Shown one piece after another: positions 8,591 through 17,883 of a DNA stretch of 64,000 nucleotides. Position 1 is the first letter of the stretch. Every line of letters begins with the position of its first letter. This DNA is from Croceivirga sp. (lineage in GTDB: Bacteria; Bacteroidota; Bacteroidia; Flavobacteriales; Flavobacteriaceae), in NCBI GenBank assembly GCA_028284285.1, contig JANQSA010000051.1, forward strand, positions 163,191 through 227,190, read 5' to 3'. Made by a program: the position numbers and the translations under genes. The notes beneath the pieces were generated by a model, which worked only from the letters and a program-made list of their open reading frames with translations, made no database searches and was not told the DNA's origin.

Positions 8591-9811
8591 TCTTTTTCTG
8601 AACGGAAACAACCTGAAGAACGTAAGGCAGCGCCAGACCCATTCAAGCGGACCGTAGTGAAAGTGCTTTAGCCATATTTTGCTGAACCACATTTGAGTGA
8701 CAACCACGGCAATGGCAAACACAAAGACAACACTGTTGGGTATTTTAGCTAAATAGCCCAGTCCCCATCCAAAAAAGATAAAGGTGCCAATAACCGTTTG
8801 AAAAACATAATTGGTTAACGCCATTCTTCCGTAGGGCCTGAATTTTTGAAGGAAGCTCCCGGCATTTTTCTTTTTGTAGAGGATCACAAAAAGCGCTACA
8901 ATTACCGAAGTCATCCCCAGATTCATCAGATCATAAAAGGTGAGCCCAAACATAGGAGGCCAGGTAGTGAACTCAACCTCCGGGCCTAAGGTGGCAAAAA
9001 TGGCTCCCATGGCCACAATGGAGATGAGCATCAAGAGTAATCCCCGTACCCATAATCGTTTTACAAACCGTTTTTCGGAAAGGTAATTCTTGAAGAATTC
9101 CATACGCCCAAATACAAATCCTAACAGGAAAAAGGCAAAAGTAAGATACCCTCTGTTAAAAACGCCCAGCTGAAATTCTGCCTTCCACAGGTTTCCCTGT
9201 AATCCATTGGAATAGGCTACTTCTGAAAAAGTTCCGTTTTTCAGGGTATTGATGTATTCCAGCACCAGTGGACTTTCCGGACTCATTTCATCAGCGGTGA
9301 AAAGACCATTCCCTTGTGTAAAATAAAAGACCAGAAATCGCCCGACCCCTAAAAAGATCAAAGCTGCAAAAGCTACTATCCATTTGGTGTTCATTTTGTA
9401 AAAGGGAATTAAAAAAACACCCAGCACGGCATATACTGTGAGAATATCCCCCCGGTAGAACATACTGTGTACAAACCCGATAGCAAAAAGGATGACCAAT
9501 CTCCAAAGGAAACGCCAACCAAAATAGCCACCGCGCTTATGTCCGTTGTCCATTTGAATGAAAAAGCTCAACCCGAAAAGAAAAGAAAACAGGGCAAAGA
9601 ACTTACCACGAAATAAAAAATCAGTAAATCCCGAAGCGATCTTATCGATAAGATTGGGATTCATGGCCTCATACAACTCGGGTGGTGTTGGAGCGGCAAT
9701 AAAGTTTTCCAACATATGGGTAAACACAATGCCAGCCAGGGCAAATCCCCGTAATGCATCAATAATACCAATACGCTCTGCGGGCTTGGGTTGAAGCGTT
9801 GCTGAATTCAA
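8561..9811 (-). CDS. DUF418 family integral membrane protein (YeiB-like)
   Basis: A 416-residue polytopic protein. It starts with the family signature RIGIIDALRGFALAGIVFTH and ends with the DUF418 region (RPYGRMALTNYVFQTVIGTF, then FGWGLGYL and PLEWVWRCLTF). About ten membrane segments can be seen. Members are related to acyltransferase-3-type membrane proteins, but the reaction is unknown. The 3' end overlaps the AAA gene by 30 bases, tail to tail. Confidence 0.88.
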   Translation of the reverse strand: MNSATLQPKPAERIGIIDALRGFALAGIVFTHMLENFIAAPTPPELYEAMNPNLIDKIASGFTDFLFRGKFFALFSFLFGLSFFIQMDNGHKRGGYFGWRFLWRLVILFAIGFVHSMFYRGDILTVYAVLGVFLIPFYKMNTKWIVAFAALIFLGVGRFLVFYFTQGNGLFTADEMSPESPLVLEYINTLKNGTFSEVAYSNGLQGNLWKAEFQLGVFNRGYLTFAFFLLGFVFGRMEFFKNYLSEKRFVKRLWVRGLLLMLISIVAMGAIFATLGPEVEFTTWPPMFGLTFYDLMNLGMTSVIVALFVILYKKKNAGSFLQKFRPYGRMALTNYVFQTVIGTFIFFGWGLGYLAKIPNSVVFVFAIAVVVTQMWFSKIWLKHFHYGPLEWVWRCLTFFRLFPFRKRSKPADVASV

Positions 9812-9971
9812 AATAGGGGTATTAGGTTGTTATGCATAAGACCCGCCGGGAAAATAAATGTTACAGTTTTCGCCGGTTTTTTACAGATTATTTTTTCGGT
9901 TGGCCCCTACACTCACAGCTGGCCAGGGATACGAACTACGGACAAGCGTATCTTTTTTGTATTTTAACGTA

Positions 9972-10140
9972 AATAATGGATAAGACATTTGTGCCCGAAA
10001 ATCTTGTTTCCCTAGCCCTAAAGGGCAAAGATTTTCTTGAAATTTGATGGTTTCTTGGAATTTTTACTCCCCTGTCTGCCGACAGGCAGGCTTTCAGGGC
10101 CGGGAAAAGAAAAATTCAATCTAAAAGCTTATCCATTATT
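9972..10140. mobile_element. MITE-like palindromic element with 13-bp terminal inverted repeats
   Basis: The 357-base gap 9812-10168 holds no gene. Bases 9972-9984 (AATAATGGATAAG) are the exact reverse complement of 10128-10140 (CTTATCCATTATT). Between them are nested inverted repeats: AAAATCTT...AAGATTTT around 10000-10035, CCCTAAAGGG, and CCTGTCTGCCGACAGGCAGG at 10071-10090. TTTCCCnnGCCCTnAAnG-like blocks also appear on both strands. No reading frame is present and I cannot see a clear target-site duplication. It may be a MITE or a flavobacterial REP-type element. Confidence 0.6.
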
Positions 10141-10168
10141 CATCTTATTTTAATAAAAACTTCTGGCC

Positions 10169-11047
10169 GTGCCGTATTGGTTATCCGTCTTATTGATTGT
10201 CATTGGAGTTTACCTGGTAGTAAGCCTTACACTGTATTTTCTACAGGACTATATGTTGTTTAAACCCGAAAAACTTCCCAAAGATTTTCTATTCGTCTAC
10301 GAGAATCAGGTCATTGAGGAATACAATATAACTACCCGGGACGGTGCGGTAATCAATAGCTTGCATTTTAAGGCAACGAAACCAAAAGGAATCGTCTTCT
10401 ATTTAAAGGGAAATTCCAAGAGCATAAAAGGCTGGGGCAAATTTGCAGTCGACTTTACCAGACATGGGTATGATGTGATCATGGTGGACTATCGTGGTTT
10501 TGGAAAAAGTACCGGAAGGCGAACACAGAAGAATATTAAACGCGATATGCAGGTCATCTATGATAGAATTCGGGAAAAGGTCTCCGAAAACTATATCATT
10601 CTCTATGGAAGATCATTAGGTTCCGGTTTTGCAACAAAATTGGCCTCTATGAATAACCCCAGAATGTTGATTTTGGACGCTCCCTACTATAGTCTAAGCA
10701 AAGTGGCCAAAAAATTCATTCCGTTTATGCCGCTGTCCCTGTTGATCAAATTTCCAATGCCTACTTATAAATGGTTAAAATATGTAAATTGCCCTATCCA
10801 CATCATTCACGGCACGGACGATAAGTTGATTCCCTATAAGAGTAGTGTTCGGCTATCTAAAATACAACCCGGGAATACCACGTTATATACAGTGATTGGT
10901 GGAGGACATAAAGATTTGAATACCTTTGCATCGTATCATAAGATGTTAGGTGATATTATCAACTCACAACCTGAGCCAGTAGACCTTGAAGGATCCAGTA
11001 TCCATGTAAGACATGCAGCGAAAACGAAGAATACAACAAAACCTTAA
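10169..11047 (+). CDS. Membrane-anchored alpha/beta hydrolase, paralogue 1
   Basis: A 292-residue protein using a GTG start at 10169; a stop lies in frame 13 bases upstream, so little choice exists. An N-terminal membrane anchor (SVLLIVIGVYLVVSLTLYFL) is followed by an alpha/beta hydrolase of the YqkD/BEM46-like type. The nucleophile is in GRSLGSG, the acid in HGTDDKLIP and the His in GGGHKD. The usual oxyanion segment 'HGN' reads KGN here (FYLKGNSKS), unlike its neighbour. It overlaps the next gene by 35 bases, so the two are cotranscribed and arose by duplication. The substrate is unknown. Confidence 0.85.
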   Translation: MPYWLSVLLIVIGVYLVVSLTLYFLQDYMLFKPEKLPKDFLFVYENQVIEEYNITTRDGAVINSLHFKATKPKGIVFYLKGNSKSIKGWGKFAVDFTRHGYDVIMVDYRGFGKSTGRRTQKNIKRDMQVIYDRIREKVSENYIILYGRSLGSGFATKLASMNNPRMLILDAPYYSLSKVAKKFIPFMPLSLLIKFPMPTYKWLKYVNCPIHIIHGTDDKLIPYKSSVRLSKIQPGNTTLYTVIGGGHKDLNTFASYHKMLGDIINSQPEPVDLEGSSIHVRHAAKTKNTTKP

Positions 11048-11843
11048 GCGGATTGGGATCATTTCCATGTCCGGTTTTTTACTGATTATGGGAGTACTCT
11101 ATACTTTTCAGGAGCGGTTGATCTTTTTGCCCACGAAATTAAATAAGGACCACAACTATTCTTTTCAAGAACCTTTTAAAGAATTAACGCTATCTACCAA
11201 AGACGGCGCTTTGTTGAATGCGGTACATTTTACCCGCGAAAACCCTAAAGGAATTATCGTCTATTTCCATGGGAATGCCGGTAATTTGGAACGATGGGGG
11301 GGAGTAGTGCAGTTTTTTGTACAGAAAAACTGGGAGGTTTTGGTGATGGATTACCGCGGATATGGTAAAAGCACCGGAAAGCGAAGTGAAAATGCACTGT
11401 TTTCTGATGCCCAGATGTTTTATGATTATGCCCTCGAGCATTTTAATGAAACCAATGTGGTGGTTTACGGACGTTCCCTGGGTACTGCAATAGCCACTAA
11501 GATCGCTTCTCAAAATACGCCGGGCCAACTGATCCTGGAAACACCGTTTTACAGTTTATACGATATCGCCAAACAACGATTTCCTTTGTTACCCTTAAAA
11601 CCATTACTTAAATATCAATTCGATTCATATGAGTACGCCAGGGAAGTATGCAGCCCGGTGACCATCATACACGGTACGAACGATACGGTGGTTCCCTTGT
11701 TTTCAGGGCGGAAGTTATTTGACAGTATTCCAGGGTCCCACAAAAAAATGATCGTGGTTCAGGGGGGAATGCATAACAATTTGATAGAATTTCAGAAATA
11801 CCGTGAGGAAATTGATATGCTATTGAGTCTCAAAAATATCTGA
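11013..11843 (+). CDS. Membrane-anchored alpha/beta hydrolase, paralogue 2
   Basis: A 276-residue paralogue of the preceding gene, with the same layout: an anchor near residues 13-30 (IGIISMSGFLLIMGVLYTF), then the conserved ERLIFLPTKL. The oxyanion motif YFHGNAGN is intact, with the nucleophile in GRSLGTA, the acid in HGTNDTVVP and the His in GGMHNN. All catalytic parts are present. It starts inside the 3' end of paralogue 1 and ends overlapping the convergent cysM by 24 bases. Its active site probably faces the periplasm or cytoplasm next to the membrane; the side cannot be told. Confidence 0.87.
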   Translation: MQRKRRIQQNLKRIGIISMSGFLLIMGVLYTFQERLIFLPTKLNKDHNYSFQEPFKELTLSTKDGALLNAVHFTRENPKGIIVYFHGNAGNLERWGGVVQFFVQKNWEVLVMDYRGYGKSTGKRSENALFSDAQMFYDYALEHFNETNVVVYGRSLGTAIATKIASQNTPGQLILETPFYSLYDIAKQRFPLLPLKPLLKYQFDSYEYAREVCSPVTIIHGTNDTVVPLFSGRKLFDSIPGSHKKMIVVQGGMHNNLIEFQKYREEIDMLLSLKNI

Positions 11844-12707
11844 TGATAGATAGCGATCCCCGCGATCACAAACAATGGAAACAATAAGGCCTTCGGTTAT
11901 TTGATTGGCCAGTCGCAAAGCAACGGTGGCAGCACCCCCACTGCTCATCCCGGAGAAAATACCTTCCTCCTCGGCAAGACGTTTTGTCATTGCAATCGAT
12001 TCACTTTCGGATACGTAAAGAATGTCGTCCACTTTTTCCGGATTGTAAATGCTGGGGACGTAATCCGGAGACCACTTGCGTATTCCCGGAATTCGGGACC
12101 CTTCCTCCGGTTGCACCCCAATGATCTTTACGCCGGGATTCTGTTCTTTTAGGTAGGTAGAGGTGCCGGTAATGGTGCCCGTAGTGCCCATGCTGGATAC
12201 AAAATGCGTCACTTTACCCTTGGTATCCCTCCAAATCTCCGGGCCGGTGGTTTTATAGTGCGCTTTCCAGTTATCGGGATTCCCAAATTGATCTAACATC
12301 ACATAGCCTTCACTTTTGACTTTCTGTTCCACATAGTCTCTTGCGCCTTCTATACCGATATCCGAAGCGGTCAGGGTTACTTTTGCCCCAAAGGCACGCA
12401 TGGTTTGAACACGCTCCTTTGTTGAGTTTTCCGGCATTACCAGTTCTATATTCAAACCATAACACCCGGCAATCATGGCCAATGCAATGCCGGTATTGCC
12501 ACTGGTAGCTTCTATCAGCTTCGTGTCAGGAGAAATAGTGCCCCGTTCCAGAGCACTTTTGATCATATTGTAGGCAGGTCGGTCTTTTACACTTCCCCCG
12601 GGATTCTGTCCTTCCAATTTAAAAAGCAGTTGTACCTTAGGATTGGTGTTCAAAACTTGGGAGGCCACTAAGGGGGTGTTCCCAATAAGTTCCAGAATAT
12701 TACGCAT
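11820..12707 (-). CDS. cysM: Cysteine synthase B (O-acetylserine sulfhydrylase)
   Basis: A 295-residue PLP enzyme that makes cysteine from O-acetylserine and sulfide or thiosulfate. The PLP Lys lies in GGSVKDRPAYNM, the substrate loop in EATSGNTGIALAM, and the phosphate-binding glycine loop in SSMGTTGTITGT. The length and the RIPGIRKW segment (GSRIPGIRKWSP) fit CysM rather than the longer CysK. It overlaps the upstream serine acetyltransferase gene by 8 bases, giving a two-gene cysteine operon. Confidence 0.92.
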   Translation of the reverse strand: MRNILELIGNTPLVASQVLNTNPKVQLLFKLEGQNPGGSVKDRPAYNMIKSALERGTISPDTKLIEATSGNTGIALAMIAGCYGLNIELVMPENSTKERVQTMRAFGAKVTLTASDIGIEGARDYVEQKVKSEGYVMLDQFGNPDNWKAHYKTTGPEIWRDTKGKVTHFVSSMGTTGTITGTSTYLKEQNPGVKIIGVQPEEGSRIPGIRKWSPDYVPSIYNPEKVDDILYVSESESIAMTKRLAEEEGIFSGMSSGGAATVALRLANQITEGLIVSIVCDRGDRYLSSDIFETQ

Positions 12708-13491
12708 TGGAAACCGTTTTTATCTTGATCTCCGGGGTATGAAACACCGTAGAGTTTGCTGGTACCGAAGCGGTTACCCAGGCATTACCCCCAATTACAG
12801 AGTTTTCTCCAATAACGGTTTCTCCACCCAGAATAGTGGCATTGGCATAGATCGTCACGTTGGAGGCTATGGTAGGGTGGCGTTTCACCTGTTGTAAGGA
12901 CTTATCTACGTACAAAGCGCCCAGGGTTACCCCTTGATATACCTTTACATGATCCTCAATCACCGCAGTTTCACCAATAACTACTCCCGTAGCATGGTCT
13001 ATAAAAAAAGATTTGCCAATCCGCGCACCGGGATTGATGTCCACTCCTGTTTGTCTATGGGCGTACTCTGTCATTAGTCTTGGGAGCAAAGGAAATCCCT
13101 CCTTATAGAATTCATGGGCCAATCGGTAAATAGCAATAGCATAAAATCCCGGATAGGCCATATATACTTCTTCAATGGAAAGGGAAGCCGGATCACATTT
13201 CAAAATAGCTTCTGCATCCAAATTCAGTTTCTCAAGAATATAAGGAAGTTGGGTAAGATACCTTTCCCAAATTTTTGAACAGGGTTTTACGGTACTCCAA
13301 CAAGCCAGATCCACAAGTTCTGAAAAAAGGGTTTCCAGTTTCTCCAGATTTTCTTCCACAGGAGTATTGGTATCGAATAAGGTGTAGAACAGGATATCCG
13401 TAAATTCCTCACTTTTGGATTTTAACCTATAGTCTAAATAGGGTTGTTTCTTGTGCTGCTTCAACTGATTGATAATCTCTTGCTTGTTCAT
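12700..13491 (-). CDS. cysE: Serine O-acetyltransferase
   Basis: A 263-residue enzyme that makes O-acetylserine from serine and acetyl-CoA, the step before CysM. The C-terminal half is a left-handed beta-helix of hexapeptide repeats with the catalytic region FFIDHATGVVIGETAVIE and QGVTLGA. The N-terminal helical half resembles the long bacterial/plastid form. It is the first gene of the cysE-cysM operon. The C-terminus (HTPEIKIKTVSNA) is short, so feedback by cysteine and complex formation with CysM cannot be judged. Confidence 0.92.
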   Translation of the reverse strand: MNKQEIINQLKQHKKQPYLDYRLKSKSEEFTDILFYTLFDTNTPVEENLEKLETLFSELVDLACWSTVKPCSKIWERYLTQLPYILEKLNLDAEAILKCDPASLSIEEVYMAYPGFYAIAIYRLAHEFYKEGFPLLPRLMTEYAHRQTGVDINPGARIGKSFFIDHATGVVIGETAVIEDHVKVYQGVTLGALYVDKSLQQVKRHPTIASNVTIYANATILGGETVIGENSVIGGNAWVTASVPANSTVFHTPEIKIKTVSNA

Positions 13492-13596
13492 ACAAATAGG
13501 GCGTTAATGGGTACAAAAAATAAAGTTAGAAATTATAGTACCGATACCGTGGATGAAATGGTTAACTTTAGCTTAAAACTTTGGAATACTAATCGG

Positions 13597-14274
13597 ATGT
13601 CTCAGCAAGTCATTACAAAAGAAGTCTTTGAATTTTTAAAAGACCTGAAAAAAAACAATAACAAGGAATGGTTTTCCCAAAACAAATCCCGATTCAAAGC
13701 AATTGAAACCGAGGTGAAGCAGTTGTATCAATCCATAAAGGAATTGATGGAAAAGCATGATACCATAGAACGGTTAAAAATGTTTAGGATATATCGTGAT
13801 ATCCGGTTCTCCAAGGACAAAACCCCTTACAAAACACATTTTGCAGGATCATTCTCCCGTGCGGGAGCAGAATTGAGAGGAGGATACTACCTCCATATAA
13901 CACCTGGCGAAACCTTTGTAGCCGCAGGGTTTTGGGAACCTAACAAGGAAGACTTATTCCGAATTCGGAAGGAACTGGAAGTAGATGCTTCTGACTTCAA
14001 AGTGGTCATAGGGGAAAAATCCTTTAAAGCCATATGGGGTAATCTAATAGGAGAGGGGGTGAAAACCGCCCCAAAAGGCTTTGATAAAGAGCATCCGGAT
14101 ATTGAATTGATCCGAAAGAAACAATTCATTTTTGTACGTAACTTTACGGACAAAGAAGTACTATCCAAAGCATTTGCCGCAGAGGTGGACGCATCTTTCA
14201 AAGCCATTAGACCCTATTTTGATCTCATGAGCGATATCCTGATCACGAATTTAAACGGAGAGCGGATAGTTTAA
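13597..14274 (+). CDS. DUF2461 family protein
   Basis: The start at 13597 (MSQQVITKEVFEFLKDLKKN) is chosen because it matches the family's N-terminus; the frame is open to 13444 but that part overlaps cysE. The 225-residue product has the DUF2461 (TIGR02453) blocks NNNKEWFSQNKSRFK, MFRIYRDIRFSKDKTPYKTH and GGYYLHITPGE. It is a soluble protein of unknown biochemical role, common in Bacteroidota. Its last bases overlap the convergent small gene at 14271. Confidence 0.87.
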   Translation: MSQQVITKEVFEFLKDLKKNNNKEWFSQNKSRFKAIETEVKQLYQSIKELMEKHDTIERLKMFRIYRDIRFSKDKTPYKTHFAGSFSRAGAELRGGYYLHITPGETFVAAGFWEPNKEDLFRIRKELEVDASDFKVVIGEKSFKAIWGNLIGEGVKTAPKGFDKEHPDIELIRKKQFIFVRNFTDKEVLSKAFAAEVDASFKAIRPYFDLMSDILITNLNGERIV

Positions 14275-14678
14275 ACCAGGACATTTCTGTCCAAAAGCTG
14301 AATCTGATCCTTAAGCCGATGGATCACCATATTCATCATGCGTTTATTAAGGGCGGAAGAATTCCTGATGTAGGTACGATATTCGTTTACCGTAAAATGC
14401 CCTATGATCATGCCTTTCAAGGAGTTCCTGAGCTTGATATCTTTCTGAATAGCCTTTTCTATGTATGACATTTGTCCTTCCAGCGACAATTCGTAAAAGG
14501 TGTCTTTGTGCTTTCGGATGTAATTTTTGAAAACCTCAATAAACAAGGGGTTCTGCAATTTGATGATGGGTCGCAATGTAACATTCTGAAAGGATTCGTC
14601 GCTTGAAGTTTCGGGATTTACTTTAGCCGAAGCAATTTCTGGACGAATTTCAACCAGGTGGGATGACCTTTGGTCCAT
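14271..14678 (-). CDS. Conserved small Flavobacteriaceae protein
   Basis: A 135-residue soluble helical protein, with core LRPIIKLQNPLFIEVFKNYI and SLKGMIIGHFTVNEYRTYI. I recall homologues of this shape in Flavobacteriaceae, sometimes labelled glyoxalase in databases, but no glyoxalase motif or metal ligands are visible, so that label should not be copied. The gene is monocistronic and its function is unknown. Confidence 0.75.
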   Translation of the reverse strand: MDQRSSHLVEIRPEIASAKVNPETSSDESFQNVTLRPIIKLQNPLFIEVFKNYIRKHKDTFYELSLEGQMSYIEKAIQKDIKLRNSLKGMIIGHFTVNEYRTYIRNSSALNKRMMNMVIHRLKDQIQLLDRNVLV

Positions 14679-14756
14679 AAATAAAGTTTTAATAAAGGTA
14701 CAGCCTTGTCGCTTTACTGGCAGCCCTGGTTGAGCTAGTTTTCAACGATAATATGA

Positions 14757-14795
14757 ACAAAAAAAGCCGCACAGCAAAGGCGGCTTTTCTTTTTT
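14757..14795 (-). terminator. Rho-independent terminator of the BNR protein gene
   Basis: On the minus strand AAAAGCCGCC...GCGGCTTTTTTT forms a strong stem followed by a T run, starting about 15 bases after the stop of the gene at 14810-17839. Confidence 0.85.
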
Positions 14796-14809
14796 ACAAT
14801 GGAGGGGCG

Positions 14810-17800
14810 CTATTTGCTCCCTAAAAATTCATCAAAAGACTTAAATTCCATCTCCTGCTTTTTGATGTATTTCTCTTTGATCTTCTTAAAGTCATTTTTA
14901 GCAGTCTCAAATCGGCTGGATATTACTTTAAGATTATTCAGTTCGGCTTTTGTGGGCTTGTCATAACTAGAGGCCACTTTGCTATACAGGTTGGCCATAT
15001 GTTCTCTGAGCTGAGGCTCAGCAGCACCTACATAGTTGTCGCCTGTAGTGATCACCAACGTTTCTTTTAAGGCGTTTAATTTAGCCACCGTTTTTTTATC
15101 TCCTTTGGATTCTGCATGGCCCAAAATCTCATCCAATTCATAAACCAAATACGCCAATTCCTGTGTCATATCGTACAACTGCATGGTAGTGGCGTTTTTC
15201 ATTTCACGATCTGCTCCGGACAGGGGTGAGTTTTTGTCATAAATAAGGTTAAAGGAATGCTCATAGGTTTCTTTTCCTTTGGTCATTACCACCTTATAGG
15301 TTCCTTCCGGCACTTGCGGGGAAGTGAATCCTCCAAAACTAAAGGTCTTTCCTTTTGCTATTTTGGGCTGCTTCCGGGTGTAGTTCCAGGTGACAATGTT
15401 GATTCCCTTAGACTTTCCGGGACTAAGTTCGGCCACCTGGTTGCCCTCCATATCCTGCACCTCCATTGCCATTTTTCCGAAAGTATGCCGCTTTTTCAGG
15501 TAATACTTAACTTGAACGTTTTTCGTTTTATTGGGACCTACAAATTGGGTTTCAGCACCAAAACTTCCTGAAAAAGAACTGGTTTCATCAATCACCGTAT
15601 CCGGGGTATCAAAGAAATGTACGTTTTTGGCCAATATTTCATCATTAATGCTACGCAATGGAGAAATATCATCAATGATAATAACCCCACGGCCATGTGT
15701 ACCCATCACGAGGTCGCTGGTTTGTTTTTGCAGATCAATAAAGTGCACGGCCACTGCAGGCATATTGTTGGTAAACTTCTTCCAGTTCTTACCGCCGTCC
15801 ATGGTGATGTAAAGTCCAAACTCGGTGCCCAGGAATAACAAATCCGGATTCACATAATCCTCCTGAATGTTCCGGGTAAAGCCTACAACGTCATCCGTAA
15901 TGATGTTTTCCCAGCTTTGTCCGAAATCCGTGGTTTTGTAAGCGTAAGGTTTCATATCGTTCATAGTGTGCCCGTCAAATACAGCATAGGCTGTTCCTTT
16001 GTCAAAAACACTGGCTTCAATATGATAACACCATATATTTTTGGGCAGACCCGTGATATTCATTGAGGTATTGGTCCACGTTTTACCACCATCCTGGGTT
16101 ACCTGCACATTACCGTCATCTGTACCTACCCAAATAACGTTTTCATCCAATGACGACTCGGCAATGGTAAAAATAGTGGTGTGGTTTTCCGCACCGGAAT
16201 TATCCATGGAAAGGCCACCGGAGTCCTCTTGATTTTGCTTGGCGGGGTCATTAGTGGTCAAATCCGGAGAAATGATTTCCCAGGTATCCCCCATGTCTTC
16301 GGATTTGTGCAAATACTGACTTCCCATATAGAACCTATCTGGTTGGTGGGTACTAATGGCCATTGGTGCATTCCAGTTCCAACGTAGTTTCTGATCTTCG
16401 CTGACAGGTAAGGGTTGTATGGTTTTGGATAGCATCCGGTCCACATCATAGCGCCATACATTCTCCGCGCCCTGCATCTCTGAATAGATTATATTTTTAG
16501 TAGGGTGTTTTAGTACCCGAAAACCGTCGCCATACCCTACAGCGTTCCAGTCCCGGGCTTGTACACCCCCCGGAGAAGAAGAAGGACCCCACCAGGAACC
16601 GTTGTCCTGAAGCCCTCCATATACATTGTAGGGCTCGGCATCGTCCACACTAATATGATAGAATTGGGACAAAGGAAGGTTTTCCACAATTTCCATCGTG
16701 GTTCCGCCATCCCAGCTTCGGTAAACACCACCGTCGGTCCCTACAAACATAATGTCCGAATCCTTAATATGAAAAGCGATATCATGGATGTCCGAGTGCA
16801 TATTACCCAGATTTTTAAAGGTTTTTCCGCCATCACGGGAAATAGAGCCACTTAACCCACCTTTTACCACAACATCTTCATTTTTGGGATCTACTACGAT
16901 CCGTGAAAAGTAAAAGGGACGTACCGTAATGCCAAAATCATTGTTCAACTGTTTCCAGGAGGCTCCTGCGTCATCGCTTCTATACAAGCCTTTGCGTTCA
17001 TCTTTTTCAGCTTCTATAACCGTGTAAAGCACATTGGGTTTGGAGGGAGCCACGGCAATGGCTAACCGTCCCAATTTTCCTTCGGGAAAACCATTATGGA
17101 TTTTATTCCACGATTTTCCGCCATCTGTACTTTTGTACAACGCACTGTTGGGCCCACCGGATTCAAAGGACCACCCGGTCCTGCGAAATTCCCACATGGA
17201 AGCATACAATACGTTGGGATTGGTGGGGTCCATCGCCAAATCGGCACATCCGGTTTTAGGATTAACATACAACAGTTTTTCCCAGGTAGCACCGCCATCC
17301 TGAGATTTGTAAACGCCCCGTTCTTCGCTGTCACCCCATAGTGCACCAAGCACTCCTACATACACTTCTTGCGAATTTTCAGGGTTTACAATAATGTTGG
17401 CAATACGTTCGGAATTCTCCAATCCTATCTTGGTCCAATTCGCTCCGCCATCAGTAGATTTGTAAAGACCGTCCCCAATGGAAACACTGTTTCTTGTCCA
17501 GGTTTCCCCGGTACCTACATAAATAGTTTTATCCGGATCATTTGGGTCCAGGGTTACCGCACCGATGGATTGGCAATAATCATCAAAAATGGGGTTGAAC
17601 TTAGCTCCCCCATCATTGGATTTCCATACACCACCACCGGCCGTACCGGCGTAAATTATCCTACTGTTGGTAGGATGTACCTCCATGTCATTAATACGGC
17701 CACTCATAAGTGCAGGGCCAATATGTCGCGCCTTCAGATCTCCGAATAACGCTTTACCATCAATATTTTCCAGCGTTTGGGAAATCCCAAACGGCATGCC

Positions 17801-17839
17801 GGCAAACAAGAAAACCAGCAAAAAACCAAGTTTTTTCAT
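14810..17839 (-). CDS. Large secreted BNR/sortilin-VPS10-like beta-propeller protein, paralogue A
   Basis: A 1009-residue exported protein. The start at 17839 gives a signal peptide (MKKLGFLLVFLFAGMPFG...SQT) and lies after the terminator of the upstream gene; an earlier ATG at 17884 would sit before that hairpin and lacks a signal. The body carries repeated BNR/Asp-box-like units (SNDGGAKF, STDGGANW, SQDGGATW, STDGGKSW, TQDGGKTW, TMDGGKNW), which predict one or two beta-propellers. A C-terminal helical part of about 120 residues follows. Databases often call this family 'glycosyl hydrolase', but catalysis is unproven. A paralogue lies at 51173-54439. Confidence 0.85.
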   Translation of the reverse strand: MKKLGFLLVFLFAGMPFGISQTLENIDGKALFGDLKARHIGPALMSGRINDMEVHPTNSRIIYAGTAGGGVWKSNDGGAKFNPIFDDYCQSIGAVTLDPNDPDKTIYVGTGETWTRNSVSIGDGLYKSTDGGANWTKIGLENSERIANIIVNPENSQEVYVGVLGALWGDSEERGVYKSQDGGATWEKLLYVNPKTGCADLAMDPTNPNVLYASMWEFRRTGWSFESGGPNSALYKSTDGGKSWNKIHNGFPEGKLGRLAIAVAPSKPNVLYTVIEAEKDERKGLYRSDDAGASWKQLNNDFGITVRPFYFSRIVVDPKNEDVVVKGGLSGSISRDGGKTFKNLGNMHSDIHDIAFHIKDSDIMFVGTDGGVYRSWDGGTTMEIVENLPLSQFYHISVDDAEPYNVYGGLQDNGSWWGPSSSPGGVQARDWNAVGYGDGFRVLKHPTKNIIYSEMQGAENVWRYDVDRMLSKTIQPLPVSEDQKLRWNWNAPMAISTHQPDRFYMGSQYLHKSEDMGDTWEIISPDLTTNDPAKQNQEDSGGLSMDNSGAENHTTIFTIAESSLDENVIWVGTDDGNVQVTQDGGKTWTNTSMNITGLPKNIWCYHIEASVFDKGTAYAVFDGHTMNDMKPYAYKTTDFGQSWENIITDDVVGFTRNIQEDYVNPDLLFLGTEFGLYITMDGGKNWKKFTNNMPAVAVHFIDLQKQTSDLVMGTHGRGVIIIDDISPLRSINDEILAKNVHFFDTPDTVIDETSSFSGSFGAETQFVGPNKTKNVQVKYYLKKRHTFGKMAMEVQDMEGNQVAELSPGKSKGINIVTWNYTRKQPKIAKGKTFSFGGFTSPQVPEGTYKVVMTKGKETYEHSFNLIYDKNSPLSGADREMKNATTMQLYDMTQELAYLVYELDEILGHAESKGDKKTVAKLNALKETLVITTGDNYVGAAEPQLREHMANLYSKVASSYDKPTKAELNNLKVISSRFETAKNDFKKIKEKYIKKQEMEFKSFDEFLGSK

Positions 17840-17851
17840 CGTTAGCAGTTT

Positions 17852-17876
17852 AAAAAAAGGCCCGGAAAGGGCCTTA
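17852..17876 (-). terminator. Rho-independent terminator of the LolA-like gene
   Basis: On the minus strand AAGGCCC-TTTCC-GGGCCTT is a perfect 7-bp stem followed by seven T in total, 8 bases after the stop at 17884. It separates the LolA-like gene from the BNR gene and argues for the internal start of the latter. Confidence 0.85.
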
Positions 17877-17883
17877 TCATTCA

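Noticed and set aside
13444..13596. N-terminal extension of the DUF2461 gene
   Set aside because: It overlaps the cysE start and does not resemble the family; the ATG at 13597 matches the expected N-terminus.
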